The notes under the pieces were generated by a model, which saw only the letters and a list, made by a program, of their open reading frames with translations, ran no database searches and had not been told where the DNA came from. From NCBI GenBank assembly GCA_026874595.1, contig CM049313.1, positions 67,012,659 to 67,076,658 of the forward strand: 64,000 bases of DNA, read 5' to 3'. The DNA comes from Sipunculus nudus. Taxonomy: Eukaryota > Annelida > Sipuncula > Golfingiida > Sipunculidae. Below are positions 11,391 through 22,098 of the stretch, piece by piece. A program made the position numbers and the translations under genes. How positions within the stretch are numbered: the first letter of the stretch is position 1; the number at the start of each line of letters is the position of its first letter.

Positions 11391-12177
11391 TGTTGTCACG
11401 GAACCTAAAATATAAACAGATCACGTATGCGTGATGAACACAAATTTGGTAATGGAGATAAAAAAAATCAGATTCTGTAACACTAGGCAGCGTGAAATGT
11501 CTAGTGGAATGAATAAAGAAGTCTGTGTTTTTTTGTTTACAAATAACTATAATTTATTCTTAAAACAACCCTAACTATACAAAACACTAAATCAATACAA
11601 TTATACAGTAAAACAGTGGTATAGCAACAAGTCAATACAATCAAACAGGACGATAATGGTAGAGTACCTCGATACCAACACGGTCACCAAAATTAAGTCC
11701 GTTGAATGTTAACTCACGGAGAATGACAGTCCAGTGAAAAGTTCTTGCAACAACACAGATAATAAACTGAAGTCAAAATGTATAAAATCCAGGAGAAAGT
11801 TCTTAAAATTCTGTAATTGCCGCTTTCGTCGGATAAGGTCCTGACACACGCTTCTGCGTCCGCTGGAATCTGCTCTGCTCTGCCCCCGGTTCTAAAAAAC
11901 AGCCCCTTATATACCTTCACACCCCAGGCCGGGGATTTTCCACTTCTCGAACAGTCTGTAAGGACCCTACTCAACAGTAAACACGCGTTTCAGGAATTCT
12001 CTAGAAAGAACAGCGCTGTGTATCTCCACACACCAGGCTCATCACGTGACCCACGACCAGGCGTGAAAAATCAAGGCTCACATGACAACGAGAGTTCAAC
12101 CAGTACGGATTAAACATAAAAAGTAACAAAAACACGAGTTACGCCCGTGTCACACAATAAAAAGAGCACCTGTAACA
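11391..12177 (-). mobile_element. 3' LTR of the Gmr1-like element
   Basis: On the minus strand it starts TGTTACAGGTGC at 12177 and ends GGTTCCGTGACAACA at 11391. It contains a TATATAAG promoter element at 11906-11913 and an AATAAA signal at 11553-11558. The near-palindrome ATCACGTATGCGTGAT lies near its end. Confidence 0.92.
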
Positions 12178-12188
12178 CTCCCCCTCCT
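12178..12188 (-). other. Polypurine tract
   Basis: AGGAGGGGGAG on the minus strand lies immediately upstream of the 3' LTR, the expected position of the plus-strand primer for reverse transcription. Confidence 0.85.
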
Positions 12189-12299
12189 GTATGATAAAAG
12201 AAAGTTTTCTCGGAAAACTTTCTTTTTGCGATCACAATCACTAGAATTTTACAACATCCCAAAAATCATCCCATTTTCAACATGACATAAACATCCTGT

Positions 12300-12720
12300 T
12301 TACAACATATCATAAACAGCAATCAGCAAGTACATTGTCTTTCCCTTTAATGTGTTTGATATCAAGATTGTAATCCTGTAAGACAAACTCCATCTCAACA
12401 ATCTTTGATTTTTACACTTTAACTTGTTCATGAACGTGAGGGGATTGTGATCACTGAAGACAATGATAGGCCTGACTGAAGTAACATAAACTTCAAAATG
12501 TTGCAACACCAAAATCAAAGCCAAACATTCTTTTTAAATAGTGGAGTAGTTTATCTGCTTTGCATTAAACTTTCTTTAGAAATAATAAACTGGATGATTA
12601 TGCCATAATTGCCTTCTTGTAACAACACAGCACCAGCAGCAGTATCACTAGCATCTACGGTTAACTTAAAAGGTACAGAAAAGTCTGGAGCAGCTAAAAC
12701 TGGTGAACTTTGCAGAATTG
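12300..12720 (-). pseudogene. pol (RH): RNase H domain remnant
   Basis: The segment follows RT in the same orientation. TVDASDTAAGAVLLQ (near 12655) holds the first acidic residue of a Ty3/gypsy RNase H, and FSDHNPLTF (near 12445) holds a later catalytic Asp. QHFEVYVTSVRP, NQRLLRWSL and a frame-shifted IKHIKGKDN-type ending complete the family pattern. Frameshifts after LLQEGNYG and near RWSL break it. About 120 bases after it comes the polypurine tract, so RNase H is the last domain of pol, unlike usual gypsy elements, which end in integrase. Confidence 0.85.
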
Positions 12721-13732
12721 CTTTCAAATTCTGAAATGCATTTTCACACTGAACATTCCATACAAACCTTTGTTTTTTCTTTATCAAATTAGTCAAAGGT
12801 TCAGCTACAGCAGCAAAATTTGGACAAAAATTCCTGTAGTACCCAACCATACCAAGAAAACGCATTATTTGCTTTTTGTTTTCTGGTCTAGGAAATGCAG
12901 AAATAGCACTTATCTTAGCATCAACAGGTTTTACCTGACCCTGCCCTACAATATGACCCAAAAATGTCACCTGTGCATGACAAAACTCAAATTTTACTTA
13001 GTTGATGGTCAGACGTGCTTCACTGAGTCTTTCGAAGAGGTCGCGAAGAATTTGCAGATGTTTCTCCCATGTGTCGCTGTACACAATGAGGTCATTAATA
13101 TATGCGTCACAGCCCTGAATGTCCTTAACAACCATATGGATGAGGCGCTGGAACGTGGCTGGCGAGTTTTTCATGCCAAACGGCAAAACTTTATACTGGT
13201 ACAGTCCTTGCGGCGTCACAAATGCGGACACTTCTTTCGCTCGTTCTGTCAGCGGAACTTGCTAGAATCCTTTCAGCAAGTCAAATTTGGAGACATATCT
13301 GGAACTACCGACTCTATCAATACAATCATCGATCCTCGGAATCTGAAACGTTTCAGTCTTGGTTACAGAGTTCAGTTTTTGATAATCTGTGCACATACGG
13401 TAACTTCCACCAGGATTTGACACAAGAATACATGGTTAACTCCAGTTATTGTTACAAGGTTCAAGAAAATCATTGTCCAGCAAATATTGAATCTCATCCT
13501 GTAGATACTTTTCCTTTTCTGGATTCAGTCTATATGGATGTTGCTTGACTGCGCTTGCCTCACCAACATCGACTTCATGGCACAACATGTTAGTTCGCGT
13601 TGGAATGTCACTAAACAAATGTTCATAATTCCACAGCAGGTTCTTGAGGTCTTGTTGTTCTCGTGCGGTAAGGTGTGACAGTTTGGCATCCAGGTTTTTA
13701 AGCACGAGTTTTTTATTGGTACTGTACCGCAC
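12700..13732 (-). pseudogene. pol (RT): Reverse transcriptase, Ty3/gypsy type
   Basis: The domain starts with the leader LFSDIPTRTNMLCHEVDVG and HPYRLNPEK, typical of the stretch before gypsy RT. RMCTDYQKLNSVT, SKFDLLKGF, FGMKNSPATFQR, AYINDLIVYSD, TFLGHIVGQG and FLGMVGYYRNF follow in family order. The first Asp of the YxDD box is Asn (codon 13094-13096). A stop replaces the Trp after KGF (13262-13264), and another follows LTIN near 12998. Fingers, palm and thumb are otherwise traceable. The segment lies downstream of integrase, which is the unusual order. Confidence 0.93.
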
Positions 13733-13829
13733 TGAATGTCTGCATCACACTTACAATCAGTATCTACTTTAACTGGGTTAGTGTCAGCGTTTACACAATT
13801 AACAGCAGTTTGTACAACATCTGATGTGC

Positions 13830-14905
13830 TTTTTCCTTCATAATATAGTTTCAACATGTGAACATGGCATAGTTGTTTCTTCTTACGTCTATCTGGTGTC
13901 AACAGTATATAATTCAAATCATTGACTTTCTTGTCAACAATGTAAGGACCAAAATACCTAGCTTGCAGAGGTCTGCCAGGGATGGGAAGCAAGGCAAGAA
14001 CCTTTACACCAGGCTCAAACGTCCTACTTACAGTGTGCTTGTCATACTCTGTTTTCATTTTACTTTGTGCAGATTTTAGATTTGACTTAGCAATTTCACA
14101 AGCATTGTGTAGTTTAGTGCGAAAGTCTGAGACATACTGCAGTAAACTAAGAGAATCAGGATCCTCACACAAGAGTTTTTCTTTAAGCAGCTTCAACGGA
14201 AGTTCCGATCGAGGTCCATGGAAAATTAGTTTAGAGGGACAGAAACCCAAGGACTCCTGAAAAAAATTCGCTGACAGCAAACAGCAATAGATGGATTCCT
14301 TCATCCCTGTCTTTGTTTTTAATGTCTGGTGAAAACGCTTGAGGGCGCCCTGACTTTCAGGATGGTATGGCGAAGAGCTGTACTGTTTTATACCTAGCTC
14401 AAACATAACCTGTTGGAATAAGCTAGACATAAAATTAGACCCTTGGTCAGACCGGACGAATTTTGGCAATTCAAAAGTTGTAAAAAAAATGATCAGAGCT
14501 TTGACAACACTTTTGGCATTAATTTTGCGCAATGGTATTGCCTCAGGGAACCTGGTAGATGTGCACATAATTGTCAGCAAGTATTGATTTCCAGATTCTG
14601 TTTTGGGCAGTGGTCCAACATAATCAACAATAATTCTACTGAATGGTTACTCTAAAGCAGGAATAGATCTTAGTGGGGCTTAGGAGGATTCTGATTGGGC
14701 TTGCCTATCATCTGACATGTATGGCATGATTTACAATATTGTACAACATCTTTCCTGAGGTTAGGCCAATAGAAGTGTCTACTAACTTTCTGATAAGTTT
14801 AATTTATACCTAAATGGCCAGACAAAGGAGCCTCATGTGCCATGCTTAGAACTTCACTGCGAAAGCTTTTGGGCATTACTATTTGATGTTTGATGGCCCA
14901 CTCAT
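13830..14905 (-). pseudogene. pol (IN): Integrase with HHCC, DDE and GPY/F modules
   Basis: The zinc-binding HHCC module reads AHEAPLSGHLGI (near 14830), then a stop, then RHFYWPNLR and CKSCHTCQ near 14730. The catalytic core has VDYVGPLPKT (near 14620) and SDQGSNF, with Asp at 14446-14448. The residue 36 positions on, in the GALxRFHQTL motif, should be Glu but is Lys (14338-14340). The C-terminal GPY/F module is RYFGPYIVDKKV to HVHMLKLYYE (about 13840-13962). Frameshifts lie near 14690 and within the 14300-14250 region. It is fused after the protease and before RT. Confidence 0.93.
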
Positions 14906-15277
14906 CAACAGCGCATACATCAGGTGTTCGCCATTTACGCATAAGCACTCCATTTTTGACATAGAAACAAACCGGGTTCTGTGACAGCTCATCTTTAGAA
15001 ACTGCCCTGGGAAACAAACATGAAATATCAGGGTCCTTATGCTGCTCCGCGATAAGTTCTGACCTTGAGAATGCTGCATCCTGTACGGGCGAGTCTTTAG
15101 AAGAGTCACTAGTGACTCCCAGAGTGTTATTATCTGGACCATTATCCTCATGTGTGTTTTTCTTGGCCATGGATCTAGTTACAGCACATGAAGGATACAA
15201 ACCAGGAATTTCCTGACTTTCCGGATCAGTGTCCTGATCAAGTGACGGCTTTTCTGTCACTATTGGTACAGGCTGTA

Positions 15278-15535
15278 CTTTATCACCTGCAACATCATTG
15301 CCTAGTAGCAACTGAATTCCCTTAGAGGGTAAAGTAATTCTTATGCCCACAGTTCTATTCCCAGAAATCAAATCTGACCTTAAATGGATACTGTGAAGCG
15401 GAACTGAAGTGTGTCTGTCTGAAAATAACCCATTAACAAGTGCATGTGCACCAGTAAAGGACCTATTAGAAAATGGCAAAGTGTTTGCTAACATGAGAGT
15501 ATGGCCTGAATCAGTGTCCCTTAAAATTCTAATAG
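15278..15535 (-). pseudogene. pol (PR): Aspartic protease (retropepsin)
   Basis: The active-site loop reads ILRDTDSGHTLML, with catalytic Asp at 15516-15518. The usual Gly of the DTG triad is Asp (15510-15512), which should impair the enzyme. The C-terminal part has GIQLLLGNDVAGDKV near 15290-15320, the hydrophobic-Gly motif of retroviral-type proteases. It is preceded by an acidic Ser/Glu/Asp-rich linker (about 15540-15870). The open frame 14799-15680 carries protease straight into the integrase N-terminus through a TRSMAKK linker. Confidence 0.85.
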
Positions 15536-16075
15536 GGGTAGAATCTGAAAAAAAATCACTCGAAAGTGATACAAAACCATCATGTATAAATGGCTCAAAA
15601 AACTCCATTTCAGAGTCAGGAGAGGAATCTATTACCTCAACCTCATCAAACAAAGAACTTACATTGAAGGTGTCAGTCATAAACTCTGTTTCAGAGTCAT
15701 CTAAGGAATCTACATCTTTACCAAACTCCTCATGGGAGTCAACAGAAGAATTTTCCTCAGCAGAAACAAACTTTTGTTTGTCATAAGAGGACCTGGCCTC
15801 ATTTGAAATACTCTCGCAAGAGTCATAAAAGGACTGAGCCTCATTTAGAGAATAAAAGGAAGGAGTCTTGAAAGGACCTAGCCTTATTTAATTCCTCGCA
15901 GGAATCAACTGAGGTTTTTACCCCGCAAGCTACGTATTCTTCTTTGGATTTAGACGGCACTTGGGCCTCCGTAGCATGAAACTCTTTATTTGAGTCAACA
16001 AAGGAGTTATACCCCTTATTTACATGAAAAGAGCCTGGGTCTTGTACTATGCTTTACATAGATTTTGAAACAAAA

Positions 16076-17251
16076 CCAGAAGGTTTGCTAATTGGTCTAT
16101 TCGCAAGTTTCCAGCAGTCAGATATTAGAAGACCTTCCTTCTTGCAGTAATTACAGATTTTCTTTGAAAATGACTGGTCTTTGTTAGGCTTAGACACAGG
16201 GGACGTGGACTGAGATGTAGCTATGGGCTTTGCTGAACTATCAGGACTTCTAATACTGGGTGACTGCGCTTTAAACTTCTTTGACCATACTGTGTTACAT
16301 TCTGATTTGTGAATGACTGGTTTGATTTGCTAGTAAAGGACATTTTTTTTGTGTTAATGAATAATCAACAGCTTATTGAGCAGCAATGTCAAGTGTTTCA
16401 GGACTTTTCTCATCGAGAAAAGTTTTAAGATCTGCGTTTATGCAGCGCTTAAATTCTTCAAGCAAAATCAACTGGCGCAAATTGTCATAATCTTTCATTA
16501 CATTTTAAGAACTACACCAGTGATTAAACAGTTGCTCTTTTGTTCTAGCAAATTCGACGTAGGTCAGGTCTGATTTTTGCGCTTTTCCCAATTTCTGAAT
16601 TTCTGGCGGTAAGCCTCTGGAACTAACTCATAATCTTTTAGGATTAACCGTTTTACCAGGTCATAGTCAGCAGCAGCTTCTACTAAAAGCTCTGTATAAA
16701 TTTCTCTGGCCTTGCCAGTCAATACATTTTGTAACAGCATAGTCCAATTTTCCTTAGGCCATTTAAAATTCTTCTCAAAGTGTAAGAAATATTTCTCAAT
16801 CAATTTTTCTTGAAAAGATGGGACAAGACTAATGTGTTTAGTAACATCAAAACTTTGAGTTGGGGCAGCACTTAGACTACGTTCTACGTTGTCTTTCTCA
16901 CTCGTTTTAACTTAATTTCTTTTTCTTTTTTATAGTCTTTCTCTTTCTTCTCTCTGCTTTTCTTTTTCTAATTGTAACTGTTTTTATGCTAGCTCATGTG
17001 CATTTCCAACTTTTTCAATTCTAGTTGCATAGCAAGGCTGTCATTTTTTGTTGTTTCAACTTCAGTCTCTTCAATTAAACCTTTGCTAATAAGATCTAGC
17101 ATGATTTTAGCAATGCTATCAGGCTTTCTTAAAGCTTTTTTCACATTTAGCCCTAAATGTTGACCCAAACGCAACAACTGTCTTTTAACAACTGTTCAAC
17201 TTGATCAGGGACCGGATCGTCAACAAATGTCTCAGGTTAGAAACCTGCCAT
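16076..17251 (-). pseudogene. gag: gag with coiled coil, SCAN-like capsid and zinc knuckle
   Basis: The presumed start codon is 17249-17251; the fifth codon is already a stop and a base is lost soon after. In order: a LLRLGQHLGLNVKK helix, an ELKKLEMHMS segment and decayed charged coiled coil, KYFLHFEKNFKWP and ELVPEAYRQKFRNW (16564-16803), and a SCAN-like segment YDNLRQLILLEEFKRC to SPETLDIAAQ (about 16378-16490). A zinc knuckle follows at 16114-16155: CNYCKKEGLLISDC, in which the expected His is Leu. SCAN domains of vertebrate zinc-finger proteins are thought to derive from Gmr1-like gag, which fits the pol order. Confidence 0.85.
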
Positions 17252-17392
17252 GTTAAGATGTCAAAACAATAACAAAAAACCACTGAGATAAATCCTGTAA
17301 ACAATTTACTGTAAACAATATGTAATCTTGTAAACAATGTATGATAAAACAATGTCCAGGTCAAGGCCTAATAAATTTGAAAACTATTAAGC

Positions 17393-17410
17393 ATCCTGGA
17401 CGAGCCCCCA
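17393..17410 (-). other. Primer-binding site matching tRNA-Pro
   Basis: TGGGGGCTCGTCCAGGAT differs at one base from the tRNA-Pro primer site of murine leukaemia virus. Six bases (TAAAAT) separate it from the LTR end, which is longer than the usual zero to three. Confidence 0.8.
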
Positions 17411-17416
17411 ATTTTA

Positions 17417-18196
17417 TGTTACGCAACCTAATATAAACAGATCACGTATGCGTGATGAAGACAAATTTTGTAATGGAGATAAAAAAAAATCAGATTCTGT
17501 AACTAGGCAGCGTAAAATGTCTAGGGGAATGATTAAAGAAGTCTGTGTTTTTTGTTAACAAATAACTATAATTTATTCTTAAAACAATCCTAACAATACA
17601 ATACACTTAATCAATACAATTATAAGGTAAAACAGCGTTATAGCAACAAGTCAATACAATCACACAGAAAGATAATTGTACAGTACCTCGATACCAACAC
17701 TGTCACCAAAATAAGTCCTTTGAATGTAAACTCTCGGAGAATGACAGTCCAGTGGAAAGTTCTTGCAACAACACAGAAAGTAAACTTAAGTCCAAATGTA
17801 TAAAATCCAGGAGAAAGTTCTTAAAATTCTATAATTGCCGCATTCGTCGGATAAGGTCCTGACACACGTTTCTGTGTCCGCTGGAATCTGCTCTGCTCTG
17901 CCCCCGGTTCTAAAAAACAGCCACTTTATATACCTATAATCCCCAAGCCGGGGATTTTCCACTTCTCGAACAGTCTATAAGGAACCTACTCAACAGTAAA
18001 CACACGTTTCAGGAATTCTCTAGAAAACACAGCGCTGTGTATCTCCACACACCAGGCTCATCACGTGACCCACGACCAGGCGTGAAAACTCAAGGCTCAC
18101 ATGACAACGAGAGTTCAACCAGTAGGGATTAAACATAAAATGTAACAACAACACGAGTTACGCCCGTGTCACACAATAGAAAGAGCACATGTAACA
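17417..18196 (-). mobile_element. 5' LTR of the Gmr1-like element
   Basis: On the minus strand it begins TGTTACATGTGC at 18196 and ends TTGCGTAACA at 17417. It is 780 bp against 787 bp for its partner. TATATAAAG at 17924-17932 is the likely promoter element, and an AATAAA lies in the 17570 region. It aligns with the 3' LTR throughout. Confidence 0.92.
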
Positions 18197-18484
18197 ATGT
18201 ATATCACTTATATAACGCTTTTTGTATATCAAGTAGGTTCAAAAGCACTTGGCACGTGATCTACATCTGTAAACACATACTTAAAGAAAGGGGGGAAGCG
18301 CCAGAAATATAAATCTTCATACAAGTATTCCTTTAACATGGCAAGGCACTCACAGAGCTTAGTTCTGCGTCCCTCTCTGGCATCTATTTCATGAAAAGCC
18401 CTGTTTCTGTATGGAATACATGGAATACGCCTTTAGTTTTTTACCGAGGAGTATTGGTTAACTTTTTCATATTGTCATTATTCA

Positions 18485-18537
<53 letters not shown>

Positions 18538-18750
18538 ATCACTTATATAACGCTGTTTGTATATCAAGTAGATTCAAAAGCACTTGGCACGTGATCTACA
18601 TCTGTAAACACATACAGATACAGAAAGAGGGAAAACGCCAGAAATATGAATTTTCATACGAGTATTCCTTTAAAATGGCAAGGCACTCACAAACCTTAGT
18701 TCTGCGACCCTCTCTGGCATCTATTTCATGAAAAGCCATGTTTCTGTATT
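18197..18750 (+). repeat. Right part of target copy A and intact copy B of a ~325-bp tandem duplication
   Basis: ATGTATATCACTTATATAAC, GCACTTGGCACGTGATCTAC and CTCTCTGGCATCTATTTCAT occur from 18197 and again from 18533. Copy B (about 18426-18750) is uninterrupted and carries its own (TA)n run at 18488-18531. The duplication therefore existed before the LTR element entered copy A. Confidence 0.85.
18488..18531. repeat. (TA)n microsatellite in the empty target copy
   Basis: A pure TA run at the position that in copy A holds the LTR element. Confidence 0.95.
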
Positions 18751-21534
18751 GAGTTATACCTGTAAAATCACATTAACAATAGCACAATCTGGATGTTACA
18801 AGTACATTAACAACAGATTCCTCACCATCATTCGTCACATTGTGTCTAGCTTGACCAATGCTGCGAAGTTCAGTGTAAGATGTTTACATGTTATTCCACG
18901 GGCTTGTGTATTGTATAGCATTAGGTCGGTTATAGAACGTTCAATATTAAACTATTAATGGCTTTACGTACGGCTAATTCAAAAGCATATTTTGTGATCT
19001 TTTAAATAAATTTGATGATCATTCTTCATACTTCAGGATTTTATCAAAAAGGCTTGCTTAAAGTGCCATTCCTTACTTGAATTAGCCTGATTACTGCAGT
19101 GTGCAGGTATACTATTAAATGTCTGCAATGTTTTATAGTCCATTCCACTACCCCTGTCCACCTTGTTTTCCGCGATTACCTTGAGGCAACTTAAACGTCC
19201 CAAACAAAACTTCCCTCAATCACAGAAAAAGGAAAATGCGTATTTTTTTTATCATACCTGCTTATGGTATCGATATTATTCACTGTGGATGACTTGTCTG
19301 TTTTCATCTTCGATTCATGGCGTCCCTAACAAGTTACCATTGTATGTCATAGCGATGTGGTTATAAATTCATGTCGCTATGACGTAACTGTAAAACGCGT
19401 GCTAGAGGAGAATACAAGTCTCACTGTAATAAAGGGTTGGCAGTTCTTGACCATTGGTTCCGTCCTTATGGGTGCCCCTTTTTTTGCGTGACGTCTTTAA
19501 TGTCGTCAACAATTTAATTTGTCGTGTTCATTTCAAAGGCTGGTACGTGGTAAGATGTCGTTATAAAACAAATTAGTTTCTCTCAACATGTTTCAACAGG
19601 AAAATGACTTTAGGAAGACAATATTTCCGAAACAGTTAATTACACATTTTTTTCTCTCTGCCGTTTGGTGCACAAATGTTCGGCGTTGATTGATTTGCCA
19701 TAAAACAATCACTAAAAAACAGGGTAACAGGGGTGGTGGAATGGACAGTTTTGCTAACAGGAGATATTATGGTAAATTATCATCTTACATCGCTTAAATG
19801 AGTTGGCCTTGATTTCAAGAGCACACATCAATTTACAATTTATGGCAAATTAGTTCCACAAAGCGTTTACTTGTCTCAGTAACATATACAACGCACATTT
19901 AACATTTTTATATCTTAAAGGGACATAATCAGGACCATTATTATGCCTATTCTTTCGCACGTTGAGTTCACCTTTGCTCTATACAAAAGTTTCAAAGCAA
20001 ACCATGGCAGCACACAGTCAAGGTACTTTGATACGGTTGCTTAACACCTTGTTTTAGCTCTGCGTGTTGATAAACACAGTCCTCATGTGTCTTGTTTTCC
20101 ATAACAAGGCTGCGTGACCGGAGATCCTATTGTAAGCTGCAACATACGATGTTTCAGAGAGCGGGATATTTATTATTTATTCTGGCCCAAGGCAGTCAGG
20201 TTATCTCTTGATTGACACAGTTTTCGGCTCCGCGATGCACACGGCAAAACGCGCTGTGTTTATGGTGACACCTGTGATCGCGCCCGGCACACTTTTTTAA
20301 CATTCATTTGCAGGAGCAAGTACTCGGTTTCAAATCAATATTTTGGCAGGTACAAGTTTACTTTAAAGGCAAGAAGACATTGCCTTACAGGTGATTGGGT
20401 CCCTTTAAGGTTGTCTTTTGACGTTGTTTTCTGTCATTTCTTAATGGGTGACCTTGACAAATTGATATGCAGGCTTTTTATTGTATGTGCAGACACTCAG
20501 TGTCACACAGATTGCAGCTTCATTTTGATAGTTAAATGTCCAACTGCCTTATATAAACACAAGAAAAACTTCATCTAATAAAGCAACCACAAGTATCATA
20601 TTTATATACTATAACAAGAACATTCCACAGGGTTTTTCTGTTGACCTGTTAATTTCTTATTCCTTTTCAGTGAGTGTATGTCTGCAAACCTACATCTAAC
20701 TAATTAACCATAACATGGTATTTTTATTTATCCCTATTCGGTCGGGGAAAAAACTGTTTACCGGTTACAGTGTTGTGTCACAGCGTTTGTAATTGTTCTT
20801 TAATAAAATAACAAAGCGAAAACTGAATGTTTAAGGTCACCATCAAAAAAAGGAAGGTATATTATATTGATAGAAAAGCTTTTGATGACGATATTTGACG
20901 ATCATACTCTTCACCCTGCCTCTAGATAATAATAATTAATTATTCACTGTGGAATGCAAAGTTTGACGGAAGTTATGTCTTTATCAATGTCCAAGGGAGA
21001 ATTTCTTTCAGGCTACGTCGGATTGTCGGTCTACATGTTTGGATTAATTTTTAGTTTTTCTTGAGTGTTGTTAACGACTGAAATATAAAACTTTTACCTT
21101 GGCTAAATCCTGGTGGTGTTATCGAAAGTTTTGGGACAGATGAAAGTTGAGAAAGATTAGAAGTCTGTATAAAAAATGGTCTGTGTTGAAAAATACCACT
21201 TAACTTCTAGAAATTCAGTTACATTTACCTCATTAATGTGTACCTTTTTTTTATTCTCAGTATTTCAATACATCTGGGCTTTATATTTTTCTGCGACTCT
21301 GAATAACATTGAAGTTTGTCTAAGCAGCAACTAGCCGTTTATTTTTTATTTTCTATTACGGTAACTCTAAAATGTGGTCCCATCTGCAAGTATGTAGTGC
21401 CGTTACTGAACGACCGGTGTCAGATAGCGATGTAATTTCTTATTTCACTGCAGCAAGCAAATTCATTACTTTCTGAAAGTCATGTTTGATCATGGCTGAA
21501 AGCATATCGCAACGAACAGGCCTTTAAAGGCTAA

Positions 21535-21535
<1 letters not shown>
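18751..21535. other. Interval with no recognised gene
   Basis: Short frames only (for example 18728-18958 and 19163-19366), none with recognisable motifs. No transposon ends were identified. Confidence 0.5.

Positions 21536-21596
<61 letters not shown>
21536..21596. repeat. (TA)n microsatellite left of the Penelope-like element
   Basis: A nearly pure TA run just outside the left arm. Confidence 0.95.
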
Positions 21597-21661
21597 TAGA
21601 AGTATATAGGTGCAGAACGAATCTAACAGTGCTCCATTAGCCTGATGCTAAGAGCTGATAC

Positions 21662-22098
21662 ACAGAATTTACAACGAAAATGTTCAGTTACACATTAACA
21701 CGTGTTTTCATGCTGCCGCAATCATCAGATGTGAAATGTTAAGGAACGGTTGGTGACATTATGTAATTACGTGCCGAAGCACTCAGCCATGGTCAGGTGG
21801 GAGTGTGGGGGGATTATAGTTATGTCTGCATTTGGAAATGAGCTCTGATCTTTTGTTGAGTCTTTGTGTTTTGGGGAACGTTATGATTTGGACCTTTTCT
21901 TCTAGGCAAAGATTACAACTTCCACTGGGGAGCTTTCTAGGTGGTGCGCGCTTGAGGACCCGCCAGTTTATTGAATACGGGGTGTTTGTGTTTTGTTGGA
22001 GCCAAATGAACTTTGAAAGTTCCGAGTCTTTTGCGTACTTGGGGTGGCTGAATGATTTCTTGTGGTTTCTGTAGCGGGATTTAAAGTCGGTGCCGGCA
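21662..22098 (-). repeat. Left arm of a 437-bp inverted repeat (Penelope 3' region)
   Basis: It is the reverse complement of 22763-23199 with no length difference and few mismatches. Out-of-frame translations of the two arms share an identical 80-residue frame (21832-22074 and 22787-23029), so they are nearly identical over that stretch. It holds part of the GIY-YIG coding region and the 3' non-coding tail with a hammerhead motif. Confidence 0.92.
21691..21733 (-). ncRNA. Hammerhead ribozyme motif, left arm
   Basis: On the minus strand: CACAT, CTGATGA, T-TGC-GGCA-GCA-T (stem II), GAAA, ACA-CG-TGT (stem III), TTA, ATGTG. Stem I is CACAT/ATGTG, five perfect pairs. All conserved core positions (CTGATGA, GAAA, UH cleavage site with A) are present. 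Stem II is short with a T-T mismatch at its base, and stem III has a tiny loop, as in retroelement type-I hammerheads that act best as dimers. Penelope-like elements are known to carry such motifs. Confidence 0.7.

Larger units (their letters stand above)
11391..18196 (-). mobile_element. Complete, inactive Gmr1-like Ty3/gypsy retrotransposon (gag-PR-IN-RT-RH)
   Basis: The ~6.8-kb element is bounded by LTRs at 17417-18196 (5') and 11391-12177 (3') and carries a tRNA-Pro-type primer site and a polypurine tract. Reading on the minus strand, the coding order is gag with SCAN-like capsid and zinc knuckle, protease, integrase with GPY/F module, reverse transcriptase, RNase H. Typical Ty3/gypsy elements place integrase last. 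Integrase before RT in a gypsy-type pol is the hallmark of the Gmr1 group described from deuterostomes. There is no env. Stops, frameshifts and altered catalytic residues in every domain show that it is dead. The two LTRs differ by several substitutions or indels per 100 bases, so the insertion is old. Confidence 0.9.

Noticed and set aside
11817-12113. 98-codon plus-strand frame in the LTR
   Set aside because: Antisense to a well-defined LTR; conserved bases reflect LTR function, and there is no protein motif.
12710-13420. 236-codon plus-strand frame opposite RT
   Set aside because: A shadow of the RT coding strand, lacking any domain.
13525-13830. Possible env or extra domain between integrase and RT
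   Set aside because: The stretch is a linker with frameshifts leading into the usual gypsy RT leader. No signal peptide, membrane segment or envelope motif was seen.
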